Shown: positions 28,669 to 36,777 of the stretch, one piece after another
Position numbering within the stretch: the stretch's first letter is position 1
How the letters are laid out: every line of letters starts with the position of its first letter
NCBI GenBank assembly: GCA_015655045.1
Contig: JAATFU010000007.1
Coordinates: 124,001-188,000, forward strand
Source: Candidatus Saccharimonadota bacterium
GTDB taxonomy: Bacteria > Patescibacteriota > Saccharimonadia > Saccharimonadales > Saccharimonadaceae
Direction: 5' to 3'
DNA length: 64,000 nt
Made by a program: the position numbers and the translations under genes
The notes under the pieces: model-generated
What the model saw: the letters and a program-made list of their open reading frames with translations, nothing else
The model's database searches: none
Told to the model about the DNA's origin: nothing

Positions 28669-29079
28669 ATGACTAAAGTGGTAATTGAAAAAGAACTTGG
28701 TGCGACACCTACAATCATCGAAAGTGAGGTTGTTGATATTCTTGTACAAAACGGCATTGTAAGGGAACATGTTTTATTTTTAAAGCCAAACCGTGTAATT
28801 GGCTCAAAAACACCAGATATACAGATAGATCACGATGTAAAATGGGAAATAAAGTCTATCACTGTCGATGGAAAATATACCCTTGCACATGCGCTTCGGC
28901 AAGGTCTACTGCAATCTAAAAACCTCATTATCGATATACGTCGCTTAAGGCCAGGTATGCAAGATAAGTATAGGCAAAAAATCAATAAAGAATTCCTTAT
29001 GACTAAATCATGGCAGTCTGCAGTGATAGTATTAAAGGCCCATAAAGGTAATGTTTCATTATTGACTCTGGAGAAATAA
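28669..29079 (+). CDS. CdiA-C / PD-(D/E)XK-like nuclease domain protein (copy 2)
   Basis: TPDIQIDHDVKWEIKSITVDGKYTLAHALRQGLLQSKNLIIDIRR; leaderless TATAAT-N7-ATG. Confidence 0.65.
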   Translation: MTKVVIEKELGATPTIIESEVVDILVQNGIVREHVLFLKPNRVIGSKTPDIQIDHDVKWEIKSITVDGKYTLAHALRQGLLQSKNLIIDIRRLRPGMQDKYRQKINKEFLMTKSWQSAVIVLKAHKGNVSLLTLEK

Positions 29080-29203
29080 TTTGCTACTATAAATTGTAAA
29101 GAGACGTCGCTCCTGCTGGATAGCTCGAGCCGCGTCTCTTTTTTTGAGCATATCTGTTATTTTAAAGACTATTCATAAATGACACCTAACTCCACTACCT
29201 TGA

Positions 29204-29260
29204 GGGTTAATCATTCCCAAAAGTTTGGTTCACGTACTCTACGCCATGCCAAACAGAACG
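29204..29260 (+). repeat. Array spacer R8 (class A core, inside minus-strand small ORF)
   Basis: ttcccaaaagtttggttcacgtactctacgccatGCCA. Confidence 0.75.
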
Positions 29261-29335
29261 AAGAGCAATTTCAAGCTCTTTTTTTGTTTTACGACCTCTG
29301 TTATTTTCTTCGTCATTTACGGTTTGGTTATTCAT
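29207..29335 (-). CDS. Small protein (42 aa) related to the reverse translation of class A spacers
   Basis: MNNQTVNDEENNRGRKTKKELEIALRSVWHGVEYVNQTFGND*; SD AGGAGG 7 nt upstream. Confidence 0.6.
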   Translation of the reverse strand: MNNQTVNDEENNRGRKTKKELEIALRSVWHGVEYVNQTFGND

Positions 29336-29400
29336 TTTCTATCCTCCTATTATTTCCTTAGTTTTTAATGTTTTCTGAGCCACCACTGCAGCAAATTTTA

Positions 29401-29422
29401 TCTTATCATCTTGATGATAAGA
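29401..29422. promoter_or_regulatory. Perfect palindrome, likely toxin-antitoxin operator
   Basis: TCTTATCATCTTGATGATAAGA, just upstream of -10 TATTAT and the antitoxin start. Confidence 0.75.
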
Positions 29423-29458
29423 TGCACTTGTGCTATTATGAACATAAGGAGAAATAAT

Positions 29459-29677
29459 ATGCGTACCACAATCACACTTAATGACAAATTGTTCCGTGCC
29501 CTAAAGATCCGCGCTGCCGAAACTGACGAAACTATCAGCAGTATCGTGGAAGACGCCGTTAAGTATCAGCTACTCGAAGATTTAGAGGATATCGAAATAG
29601 CTAAAAAGCGTCAAAATGAGCCTACTCTTTCTTTCGAATCACTCGTCACAACGTTAAAGGCCGAGGGACTCTTGTAA
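29459..29677 (+). CDS. Antitoxin (ribbon-helix-helix/RelB-like)
   Basis: MRTTITLNDKLFRALKIRAAETDETISSIVEDAVKYQL; next to a RelE-like ORF. Confidence 0.8.
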   Translation: MRTTITLNDKLFRALKIRAAETDETISSIVEDAVKYQLLEDLEDIEIAKKRQNEPTLSFESLVTTLKAEGLL

Positions 29678-29699
29678 GAGTTCTTCGATTAGGCCAGAT

Positions 29700-29960
29700 A
29701 TGTATCAAATCATATACGTTAAGCCCGTCGAGAAAGAACTACGTAAACTCGACGCCTCCATTCGTAAAGCAATCGTAAAAAAGATTCTAGCACTTGCCGA
29801 AACACCTAGGCCACAAGGAGTGACTCAACTCCATGGATCGAATAACCTTTACCGTATTCGTCATGCTGACTACCGGGTAGTGTACGAAATTCGTGATAGT
29901 AATCTAATTGTGCTTGTTATTAAAGTTGCTCATCGACGCGAAGTGTATCGAGATTTCTAA
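29700..29960 (+). CDS. RelE/ParE-family toxin
   Basis: KELRKLDASIRKAIVKKI...YRIRHADYRVVYEIRDSNLIVLVIKVAHRREVYRDF. Confidence 0.88.
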   Translation: MYQIIYVKPVEKELRKLDASIRKAIVKKILALAETPRPQGVTQLHGSNNLYRIRHADYRVVYEIRDSNLIVLVIKVAHRREVYRDF

Positions 29961-29981
29961 ACTTTACGATCATTCATCTAT

Positions 29982-30075
29982 CTCGAAGCTCATAGATAGA
30001 ATTTATTTCCTCTATATCGAAATTTTAACTCATCTCCAAAGTTTGATTCTAGAACTCTTTGCCCTGCTAGAGCTT
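29982..30075 (+). repeat. Array spacer R9 (degenerate class A left half)
   Basis: tcgaagctcatagatagaatttatttcctctatatcgaaattttaactcatctccaaagtttgattctagaactctttgccctgc. Confidence 0.7.
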
Positions 30076-30183
30076 AATAGATTAGATAACATGGCTAAAT
30101 ACAAAAGATGGCATAGTGCCTCGCGCAAGCGTCTCTTAAAAAAGAAAGTAACAAGCCTCGAGTTCAAACTCGGTCACTAAACA

Positions 30184-30211
30184 AGAAGTCTCCACGATGG
30201 AGACTTCTTGT
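30184..30211 (+). terminator. Hairpin terminator running into extended -10 promoter
   Basis: CAAGAAGTCTCCacgatGGAGACTTCTTG then TTATACT. Confidence 0.75.
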
Positions 30212-30223
30212 TATACTGAGCGG

Positions 30224-31138
30224 ATGAGAAGTGATCTAATCGACAAAAGACTGAAAGAAATTAATGCTATTATTCCTTTTTCTAAGATTCTCGACCGTAA
30301 CGCTAATAATATGAACAATATCGCTAACTATTACAGGCTAAATAGGCTTGCGTATCGCTTAATCAATAGTAGAGAAGGTTTTGTACATATGGGTATCAGT
30401 AGGGATGGAGTATTTAAGGATACCGACTTTCTTGAACATGCAAATCTTATATCTAGATTTATGAATAATGTGAATACACTAGACGTGCTCGAGCTCGCTG
30501 CAGGAAAAGCGGCGACAACCAAATATCTCGCTAAAAAATATCCGACTATCTCCTTTACCGGCTTAGACCTACCGAATGGGCAACTTAATATTTCATCGAG
30601 TAAAAATACTAATTTGAGATTAGTTGAAGGTGACTATCACGATTTAACTCAATTTGATAACAATAGCTTCGACGTCGTATATATAATTGAAGCATTATGC
30701 CATGCTATCAATAAGAAACAAGTTATAAAAGAAACGAATAGGATATTGAAACCAGGGGGTGTATTTGTAATATTCGATGGCTATGCATCAAAAGAGCGAG
30801 GCTCCATGTCAGCAATAGAGACCCTTGTGTCTGATCTTACGTATAGCAGTATGATGGTGACTAAAGACGATCATTCATATGCTGAATTGCGTAGTAATCT
30901 CATCTCTTCTGGTTTTAATATTATCGAGGAAGAAAATCTTTCGAAATACGTTCTTCCTACTATGGAACGATTTGAGAAGAAAGCTATTAAATATTTCCAG
31001 AAACCCTTATATGCAAAAGTTTTAAATACAATCCTCCCAATTGAGGTAACGGGCAATGCCGTGGCCGCTTATCTTATGCCCTTATCTATTAAAGCCGGGC
31101 TACACCAGTACTGGGTTACTGTTTCGAAGAAAGAATAG
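30224..31138 (+). CDS. SAM-dependent methyltransferase (class I)
   Basis: VLELAAGKAATTKYLAKKYPTISFTGLDLP; start after TATACT-N6-ATG. Confidence 0.85.
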   Translation: MRSDLIDKRLKEINAIIPFSKILDRNANNMNNIANYYRLNRLAYRLINSREGFVHMGISRDGVFKDTDFLEHANLISRFMNNVNTLDVLELAAGKAATTKYLAKKYPTISFTGLDLPNGQLNISSSKNTNLRLVEGDYHDLTQFDNNSFDVVYIIEALCHAINKKQVIKETNRILKPGGVFVIFDGYASKERGSMSAIETLVSDLTYSSMMVTKDDHSYAELRSNLISSGFNIIEEENLSKYVLPTMERFEKKAIKYFQKPLYAKVLNTILPIEVTGNAVAAYLMPLSIKAGLHQYWVTVSKKE

Positions 31139-31327
31139 TTCGAGGCTCGTATGTCAGAAATTGCCGAATTATAAATCATGCATTTAGAGTCGTCAGTCGG
31201 TTCAAAGTTTCTATATTGATATGGCTCATATTAGATAGAACAAACTATCGAGTTAAATAGTTTAGTGTCGACTCTAATGCCAAGAGATAATCTGTCGTAT
31301 TATACTAATGGGGCTATACTAAGAGAT

Positions 31328-31669
31328 ATGAAACTCGTAAATAGTTGGCCTAAAATGGGATATGTCGATGTTGTGTCGGGACCAGAAGCCTCAACGCAGC
31401 TCAATATAACATATCGCGCTAATGAGATTGTTGCCATTCTTGAAGTAATGCCAAACATTCCTTTGTATGTGGGATTTAAGTCTCAGGAGGACATGGTCTT
31501 CTTAAGCAATAAAATCACTCCAGCGAATGGTCAATTCGGCATGAAGCTTGGCGATGGCGCCGTGGGCTTTTTTGTCTTCGCAGCCGATATGCAAACAAGT
31601 CTTGAGCTACACCTGGTTGGCTATGCGAGTACAACTGATCCACATTATAACGATCTCGTGGTGTACTAG
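31328..31669 (+). CDS. Hypothetical protein (~113 aa)
   Basis: Start placed after TATACT-N7-ATG. Confidence 0.6.
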   Translation: MKLVNSWPKMGYVDVVSGPEASTQLNITYRANEIVAILEVMPNIPLYVGFKSQEDMVFLSNKITPANGQFGMKLGDGAVGFFVFAADMQTSLELHLVGYASTTDPHYNDLVVY

Positions 31670-31678
31670 GAAATTTCA

Positions 31679-32200
31679 ATGAAAACAGTAGACCACGAGG
31701 AATTTAATCGTCTTATACAGGTAGCTAACCTGAAACCTCGTTTGAAAAAAGAACTCAAATTCGAAAATAGTACCATTGAGCTTCCCGACGATTGGTCCGA
31801 GTTCGAACTCATCTCGATCGCTGATCGCACAGGTGATAAAGGTATTTTACTGTTACAACCCAAGGAGACGCTTTTTATAGCACCCTATGAGCTAACGCGT
31901 CGCATTATTGATTCGAGTACGGGACGTGATCGAGCTATTATCTGTGACTTTTGTTATACCTGGCAGCCCGGCTCCAATGCTGCATCTATTACCTTCTTAG
32001 ATACAGCTACGAAACATAGCGTAGGATTCTTATGTTGCAGTGATCTTGCCTGTAGCCAACACGTCCGAACGGCAACGAAGGCCTCACTTCGCTCTCGGGC
32101 TCATCTACGCGAGAATCTCTCGAATGACGAGCGCGTCTCACGGCTTAAATCACGGCTGTTAAAGAAAATTGAGCAGCTGCACCTGCAACCTATTACGTAG
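31679..32200 (+). CDS. FBP (EF-G-binding/FusB-like) treble-clef zinc-finger protein
   Basis: CDFCYTWQPGSNAASITFLDTATKHSVGFLCCSDLACSQHVR. Confidence 0.75.
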   Translation: MKTVDHEEFNRLIQVANLKPRLKKELKFENSTIELPDDWSEFELISIADRTGDKGILLLQPKETLFIAPYELTRRIIDSSTGRDRAIICDFCYTWQPGSNAASITFLDTATKHSVGFLCCSDLACSQHVRTATKASLRSRAHLRENLSNDERVSRLKSRLLKKIEQLHLQPIT

Positions 32201-32226
32201 TCCTGTAGTCCCTCTTATCCTACGGC

Positions 32227-32991
32227 TTATTGATCAAGCAGAATAGCATTCTCTGGCATATAGGCCGCCTCAACAGCAACCGACTGCAGATAATCAAAAT
32301 CTATGGGGGTAGGCGAAGCAACCAGCATAAGGTTCTGCTCGGCTTTTGAAGGAAAGAGATGATCTGCTTGATATAGTGCAACTGCGTTAAACTGTTCGCC
32401 AAATGTTGCGATAAGCTCGTGGGTTAGTCGTTGACGAAACGTTCGATACTCTGAAATGAAGTTTATTGTCATAAAGCCATTGATCGTTAGGTGCTGCTTA
32501 TATAAACTGACGGCTTCACGTGTCAAAAGCGAGTAGGGGATATCGTAACCAGAGAAGGCGTCAAGGATAATCATGTCATACGTGTCAGTGCTGTTCGTCA
32601 CATAGTCTCGCCCGTCGGCAATAATAATCTTCAACCGTGGATCGTCTTCAAGCTTAAAATACTGCCGGGCAAGCTCGGGTAGTAAGCTATCAATCTCCAC
32701 TACGTCGATACGAATATCATTAAATCGCTCAAGGACTGCCTTTGGCAACATAAAGACTCCACCGCCAATGAGGAGAATATGTTTTGGCCGACGACTCTCA
32801 ATCATCTCAAGGAATCGCTGATTATAATTAAAGAGTAGTTCTGGATCGTCATCCGTGGCCATGCCGGACTGTGGCGACTGCCGGTTTCCATACAAAATAC
32901 GAGCCGGCCGACCATCGTAGATTGTATCGACAACTTTATACGTGCCGAGCTCACTTGAGCCTTCAAAAAGAGTTGTGTGATGAAATGTCAT
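32227..32991 (-). CDS. Spermidine synthase-like methyltransferase-fold protein
   Basis: ILLIGGGVFMLPKAVLERF...VDVVEIDSLLPELARQYF...IIADGRDYV...YDMIILDAF. Confidence 0.85.
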   Translation of the reverse strand: MTFHHTTLFEGSSELGTYKVVDTIYDGRPARILYGNRQSPQSGMATDDDPELLFNYNQRFLEMIESRRPKHILLIGGGVFMLPKAVLERFNDIRIDVVEIDSLLPELARQYFKLEDDPRLKIIIADGRDYVTNSTDTYDMIILDAFSGYDIPYSLLTREAVSLYKQHLTINGFMTINFISEYRTFRQRLTHELIATFGEQFNAVALYQADHLFPSKAEQNLMLVASPTPIDFDYLQSVAVEAAYMPENAILLDQ

Positions 32992-33046
32992 ACCTTAAGT
33001 ATACAGTTCCTGGACGCATGATAGTCTTTGTGTTATAACATGAGAT

Positions 33047-33559
33047 ATGTTTTTACCTGGCGATATAGAAACCGAGATGACAGGGCTTTCCATTCGGAAG
33101 CTAACGGCCGACGACGCACCTACCTATTTTGAGGCAGTCGATAGAAACCGTGCTCACCTTAGTCAGTTTAGTGATCAGACTTCCAGCACGTATCCAAACC
33201 TTGAAAGTGTCCAGGCTTCAATCAAGGAATATCCGTATATTACCCGTACGGAACTTGGCGACGTGAGAACGCGTCTGGGTATATGGTCTCACGATACCTT
33301 TGTGGGCTCAATTAATGTGACAACTGGTAACGTTGGCGCAGAGATTGGATATTGGCTCGACGAAGCCTACACCGGAATGGGATACGCAACCTGTGCGGTT
33401 CGCGCCCTGACCGAATTTGCAAAACGGCACTACGAGACTGTTTTCGCTACCGTCTACGAGGGCAACCAGGCAAGTCGAGCGGTCTTAGAGCGCGCAGACT
33501 ATTCCCTTACAAATGTCTTTACGGTGGACGGCCATGACGTTCACCTGTTCAACGCGTAA
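33047..33559 (+). CDS. GNAT-family N-acetyltransferase (RimJ/RimL-like)
   Basis: IGYWLDEAYTGMGYATCAVRALTEFA. Confidence 0.88.
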   Translation: MFLPGDIETEMTGLSIRKLTADDAPTYFEAVDRNRAHLSQFSDQTSSTYPNLESVQASIKEYPYITRTELGDVRTRLGIWSHDTFVGSINVTTGNVGAEIGYWLDEAYTGMGYATCAVRALTEFAKRHYETVFATVYEGNQASRAVLERADYSLTNVFTVDGHDVHLFNA

Positions 33560-33698
33560 GGAGAGCATCGTAGGGGGGGCATACGCCTGAGTGCAGCTAT
33601 GCTCGGCAAGTAGGCCATTGCGTACGCTCATAATAAACTCTTAATAAATCGAGGTTTGAAATAAAGCAGGTTGAACCTTCGTATAATGAACATGAAAG

Positions 33699-34217
33699 CT
33701 GCAAGACGAAACACATCTCATTCAGCAAATCATCAAAGGGAAACGTAATGCCTACGAGAAATTAGTCGAACGCTATCATGTGGGGCTTATTATCCACTGC
33801 GAGCGATTACTCGGGAATCGACAAGACGCCGAAGATATCGCCCAAGAAGCTTTTATGAAAGCATACGAAAAACTCACTGATTTTGATTCGAGCAAGGCAC
33901 GATTTTCGACCTGGCTCTACCGAATCGCAACCAATAAAGCCCTCGATGTATTACGTCAAACGAAACATACGACCAATATTGAAGACGTCGAGACATTACT
34001 TGACGACATTGCACCAACGCTCGATTTTGATGAACGCGACAGTATTCGTCGAGCAGTCGCTGACTTGATGCCACCTGAATATAGCCAGGTCATTAAGGCT
34101 TACTACTGGCAGGGGCAAAGCTACGATCAGATTGCCCAAGGCCTTCACGTTCCCCGCGCAACCATTGGTACATGGATTCGACGAGCCAAGCAACAATTAC
34201 TGGAGGTACTCTCATGA
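33699..34217 (+). CDS. ECF-type RNA polymerase sigma factor; N-terminus extends upstream of the ORF-track start
   Basis: LIQQIIKGKRNAYEKLVERYHVGLIIHCERLLGNRQDAEDIAQEAFMKAYEKL...; no ATG/GTG/TTG between in-frame TGA 33693 and GTG 33780, so start is uncertain. Confidence 0.85.
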   Translation: MQDETHLIQQIIKGKRNAYEKLVERYHVGLIIHCERLLGNRQDAEDIAQEAFMKAYEKLTDFDSSKARFSTWLYRIATNKALDVLRQTKHTTNIEDVETLLDDIAPTLDFDERDSIRRAVADLMPPEYSQVIKAYYWQGQSYDQIAQGLHVPRATIGTWIRRAKQQLLEVLS

Positions 34218-35476
34218 ACTATACCCAACTCGATCACTACCTAACAGCTGCCCGCAAAGGACATGGTAATAGGGGGTTTGTCACGAAAACGATGAGCCAA
34301 ATTAACCAATCTGAAACTTTTTTCCGCGTTCTCCGTACAACAAAGGACAAGCAATTAAACGGAGCACACACTATGAACAAACGACACCTTTCAGCATTCG
34401 CACTCATGGCAATTATTGCCGGTGTAGTCCTTGTACTTTCTGGTAGTACCTACGCCGCCTATAAACTCTTATGGCCAAAGCCAGACGTCCACATCTCCCA
34501 ACCGACCACTTCTGTGAGTGGGCGACAAGAAGTCGCGATTTCCTTTGCCCAATGCGGAGACGAGAATATTGCCTCTCGCTATGAACTCAAGAAGAGTGCC
34601 ACCATCACCATTGATGAAGTACCGCAGGTCGTCAAGGCTCACTGTGAACTTGATGCCATCACAACCTGGGCAAATAGCGCCTTTCCTCACGATAACGAGC
34701 TATCTTCTCCGCTGAGCACCACCGAACATGATAGTACGCGACTTTCGACTTCTATGGCGACACATATTAAATCCCAGGACAATTCAAGTATGACCTTTGT
34801 GGGCCTGACAAAGTATAACCAAACCGACACCACATTTCCCCTCACCTCAGCCACCCGCTTTATTGCCGATGGACGAGACGTCTCGGCCAGTACCCTCACC
34901 TCAGCTGATCCCGTTATGTATATTACCAGCGATACAATCCATACTGTTCCAATAGGTGACTGTACGCCCGAGCACTGTAATACATCCGGGACAATCACCG
35001 CGAGCAAGCTAGTTGCCGTTGTCAAGCTAAGCTTACCTTTTCAGTACTACGATCAGTATGCATGGCAATCACTAGCCGAACGCACCACGTGTCAAGGTAA
35101 TTCAAACGATAGCTGTTTAAGCGGCTTTGTAGGCTCGATTGACCTATATGTGGGAAACGCCAGGATTAGTGATAATAGCCTCCAAATGAAAGAAATCCAA
35201 GGTGTCGTCACTCAGCTGAGCGGGACAACTACTACCATTCGCTCATCGTCAGGGACACTCTTCACCATCTCAACCCCGACTGACGTCGTCGCGACGTATA
35301 ATACCAAGAAGGCATCTCTATATAATAACCAGCTCGTCAAGCTCGGCAGTAGCCTTATGGTTCGCTATATCGAGAAGACCGATCAACACAGTAAGGCTCT
35401 CGTCGCCAGCAGTCTCCTTTCGGTGGAACTACAGATTGAAATGGTAGGAAAAAGTGATCCAACGACCGCGTATTAG
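34214..35476 (+). CDS. Putative anti-sigma-like single-TM protein
   Basis: ATGA overlap with sigma gene; one TM near residue 60; long extracytoplasmic region. Confidence 0.6.
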   Translation: MNYTQLDHYLTAARKGHGNRGFVTKTMSQINQSETFFRVLRTTKDKQLNGAHTMNKRHLSAFALMAIIAGVVLVLSGSTYAAYKLLWPKPDVHISQPTTSVSGRQEVAISFAQCGDENIASRYELKKSATITIDEVPQVVKAHCELDAITTWANSAFPHDNELSSPLSTTEHDSTRLSTSMATHIKSQDNSSMTFVGLTKYNQTDTTFPLTSATRFIADGRDVSASTLTSADPVMYITSDTIHTVPIGDCTPEHCNTSGTITASKLVAVVKLSLPFQYYDQYAWQSLAERTTCQGNSNDSCLSGFVGSIDLYVGNARISDNSLQMKEIQGVVTQLSGTTTTIRSSSGTLFTISTPTDVVATYNTKKASLYNNQLVKLGSSLMVRYIEKTDQHSKALVASSLLSVELQIEMVGKSDPTTAY

Positions 35477-35507
35477 AATAGGCCACTTGATATAACTAAA
35501 GGAATAT

Positions 35508-35551
35508 AACAATACAGGGTTAGCTTATCGGCTAACTCTGTATTGTTTTGG
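35508..35551. terminator. Bidirectional terminator
   Basis: ACAATACAGGGTTAGCttatcgGCTAACTCTGTATTGTTTT. Confidence 0.8.
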
Positions 35552-36212
35552 GTTGTTCTGGCACAGAATAATCCGGCGCCCATCCGGTATCTAGTCGGGA
35601 TGAATACGAGCCATCATTTGTATCAGCATACGGAACCTGTCTATCGCGAATAGTATCGACAAGCATTTCCGCCGCTGCTGCATCAAGTGGTGATTTAGCA
35701 CGCTTCTGCTGAGGGCGATAATCTGCAAAGGGCAATATCCGTAAACTGCCCCCCAGATGTCCAGCTCGAGTTATCTGTTGAGTACGTGCAAAGGCAGTCT
35801 CGTGACCGTCAACATATGGCGCACTATCAACACTCATATAATCGAATACTTCAAAACCTGCATGTACAAAACTTGGTGTTCCAAAGTCAGATCCAAGTGT
35901 TCGTGTCACGTGTGCGTGAATCGGTACGGAGGCCTGGTCAACTGTATCAAATCGCCAATCGACAGAATCAAGCGGAGAACTAATATGACGTTCAGGCGGT
36001 AATGATACGAGAACAATTTTACCCATGAGGCGTTTTGCAATGTCTTTATTCTTTGCTAGCTTTTCAGCCTTTTCGCGAAGGCGATCAATATCGATTTGAA
36101 GCAGAGAGTCGGCGACGCGTTGCGTCTCAGCTATAAATGGCGAGAGCGTCGGGGTCTCTTCACTCTTTTGGAACTGTCTATGTTCTCCGTCACTACTTTC
36201 AATCGGTCGCAT
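35532..36212 (-). CDS. Hypothetical protein (226 aa)
   Basis: Long ORF. Confidence 0.55.
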   Translation of the reverse strand: MRPIESSDGEHRQFQKSEETPTLSPFIAETQRVADSLLQIDIDRLREKAEKLAKNKDIAKRLMGKIVLVSLPPERHISSPLDSVDWRFDTVDQASVPIHAHVTRTLGSDFGTPSFVHAGFEVFDYMSVDSAPYVDGHETAFARTQQITRAGHLGGSLRILPFADYRPQQKRAKSPLDAAAAEMLVDTIRDRQVPYADTNDGSYSSRLDTGWAPDYSVPEQPKTIQS

Positions 36213-36307
36213 GATGTATTTAATTATAACATCTTGAATAGATATGTCAAGATGGCAACCCTGACCAATATTCTGCCACTCTCATTAAGAGCACGTATAC
36301 TAGTACT

Positions 36308-36670
36308 ATGCATTTTGGTTCTAGATTACAGCACAGCTACGATGAGTTGAAGGATATATTCACCGACAAAGAGGCGTGGTTCCTGTTCCGTATGTCAGCC
36401 TTCCTCGAGACCTTTGGCTGGACAGTGTTGATTGTAGGGATTCTCTTTAGCGCTTTTTCGTGGCCCGGTCACGACTTTGTATTGCCGCTGGCTGGTTCTA
36501 TTCATGGGATTTTCTATTTGGTATATTTATTTATTGTGCTATTTGCTCATCGGAGTATGAGTTGGAGTATCTGGCGCTGTATCTTTGCCGAATTCATTAG
36601 TGTCGTACCCTACGGTGCACTCGTATTTGAGATGTGGGTAGCGTATCGTCGTCATCACCAGCTAACATAG
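36308..36670 (+). CDS. DUF3817-like integral membrane protein
   Basis: FRMSAFLETFGWTVL...GSIHGIFYLVYLFIVLFAH; leaderless TATACT-N6-ATG. Confidence 0.75.
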   Translation: MHFGSRLQHSYDELKDIFTDKEAWFLFRMSAFLETFGWTVLIVGILFSAFSWPGHDFVLPLAGSIHGIFYLVYLFIVLFAHRSMSWSIWRCIFAEFISVVPYGALVFEMWVAYRRHHQLT

Positions 36671-36777
36671 AAAAGTTGTTGCCTATATAGATGTCGTCGG
36701 CGATAGCCATAGGAGAAATCGCCACGACGACCTCATGTGCTATATACTACATAGAGTAAAGAGGGGAGACATACGTA

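Noticed and set aside
24463-30075. CRISPR array
   Set aside because: Repeats are 0.5-1.1 kb apart, imperfect, modular and separated by genes; no short regular repeat-spacer pattern and no cas genes.
24463-30075. Classical integron (attC/intI)
   Set aside because: No GTTRRRY/RYYYAAC core pairs could be recognised and no integrase is present; only an integron-like organisation is claimed.
29908-30180. 90-aa ORF downstream of relE, and an internal 29-aa basic ORF (30091-30180)
   Set aside because: Covers spacer R9; the 29-aa frame (MAKYKRWHSASRKRLLKKKVTSLEFKLGH) could be real but has no strong support.
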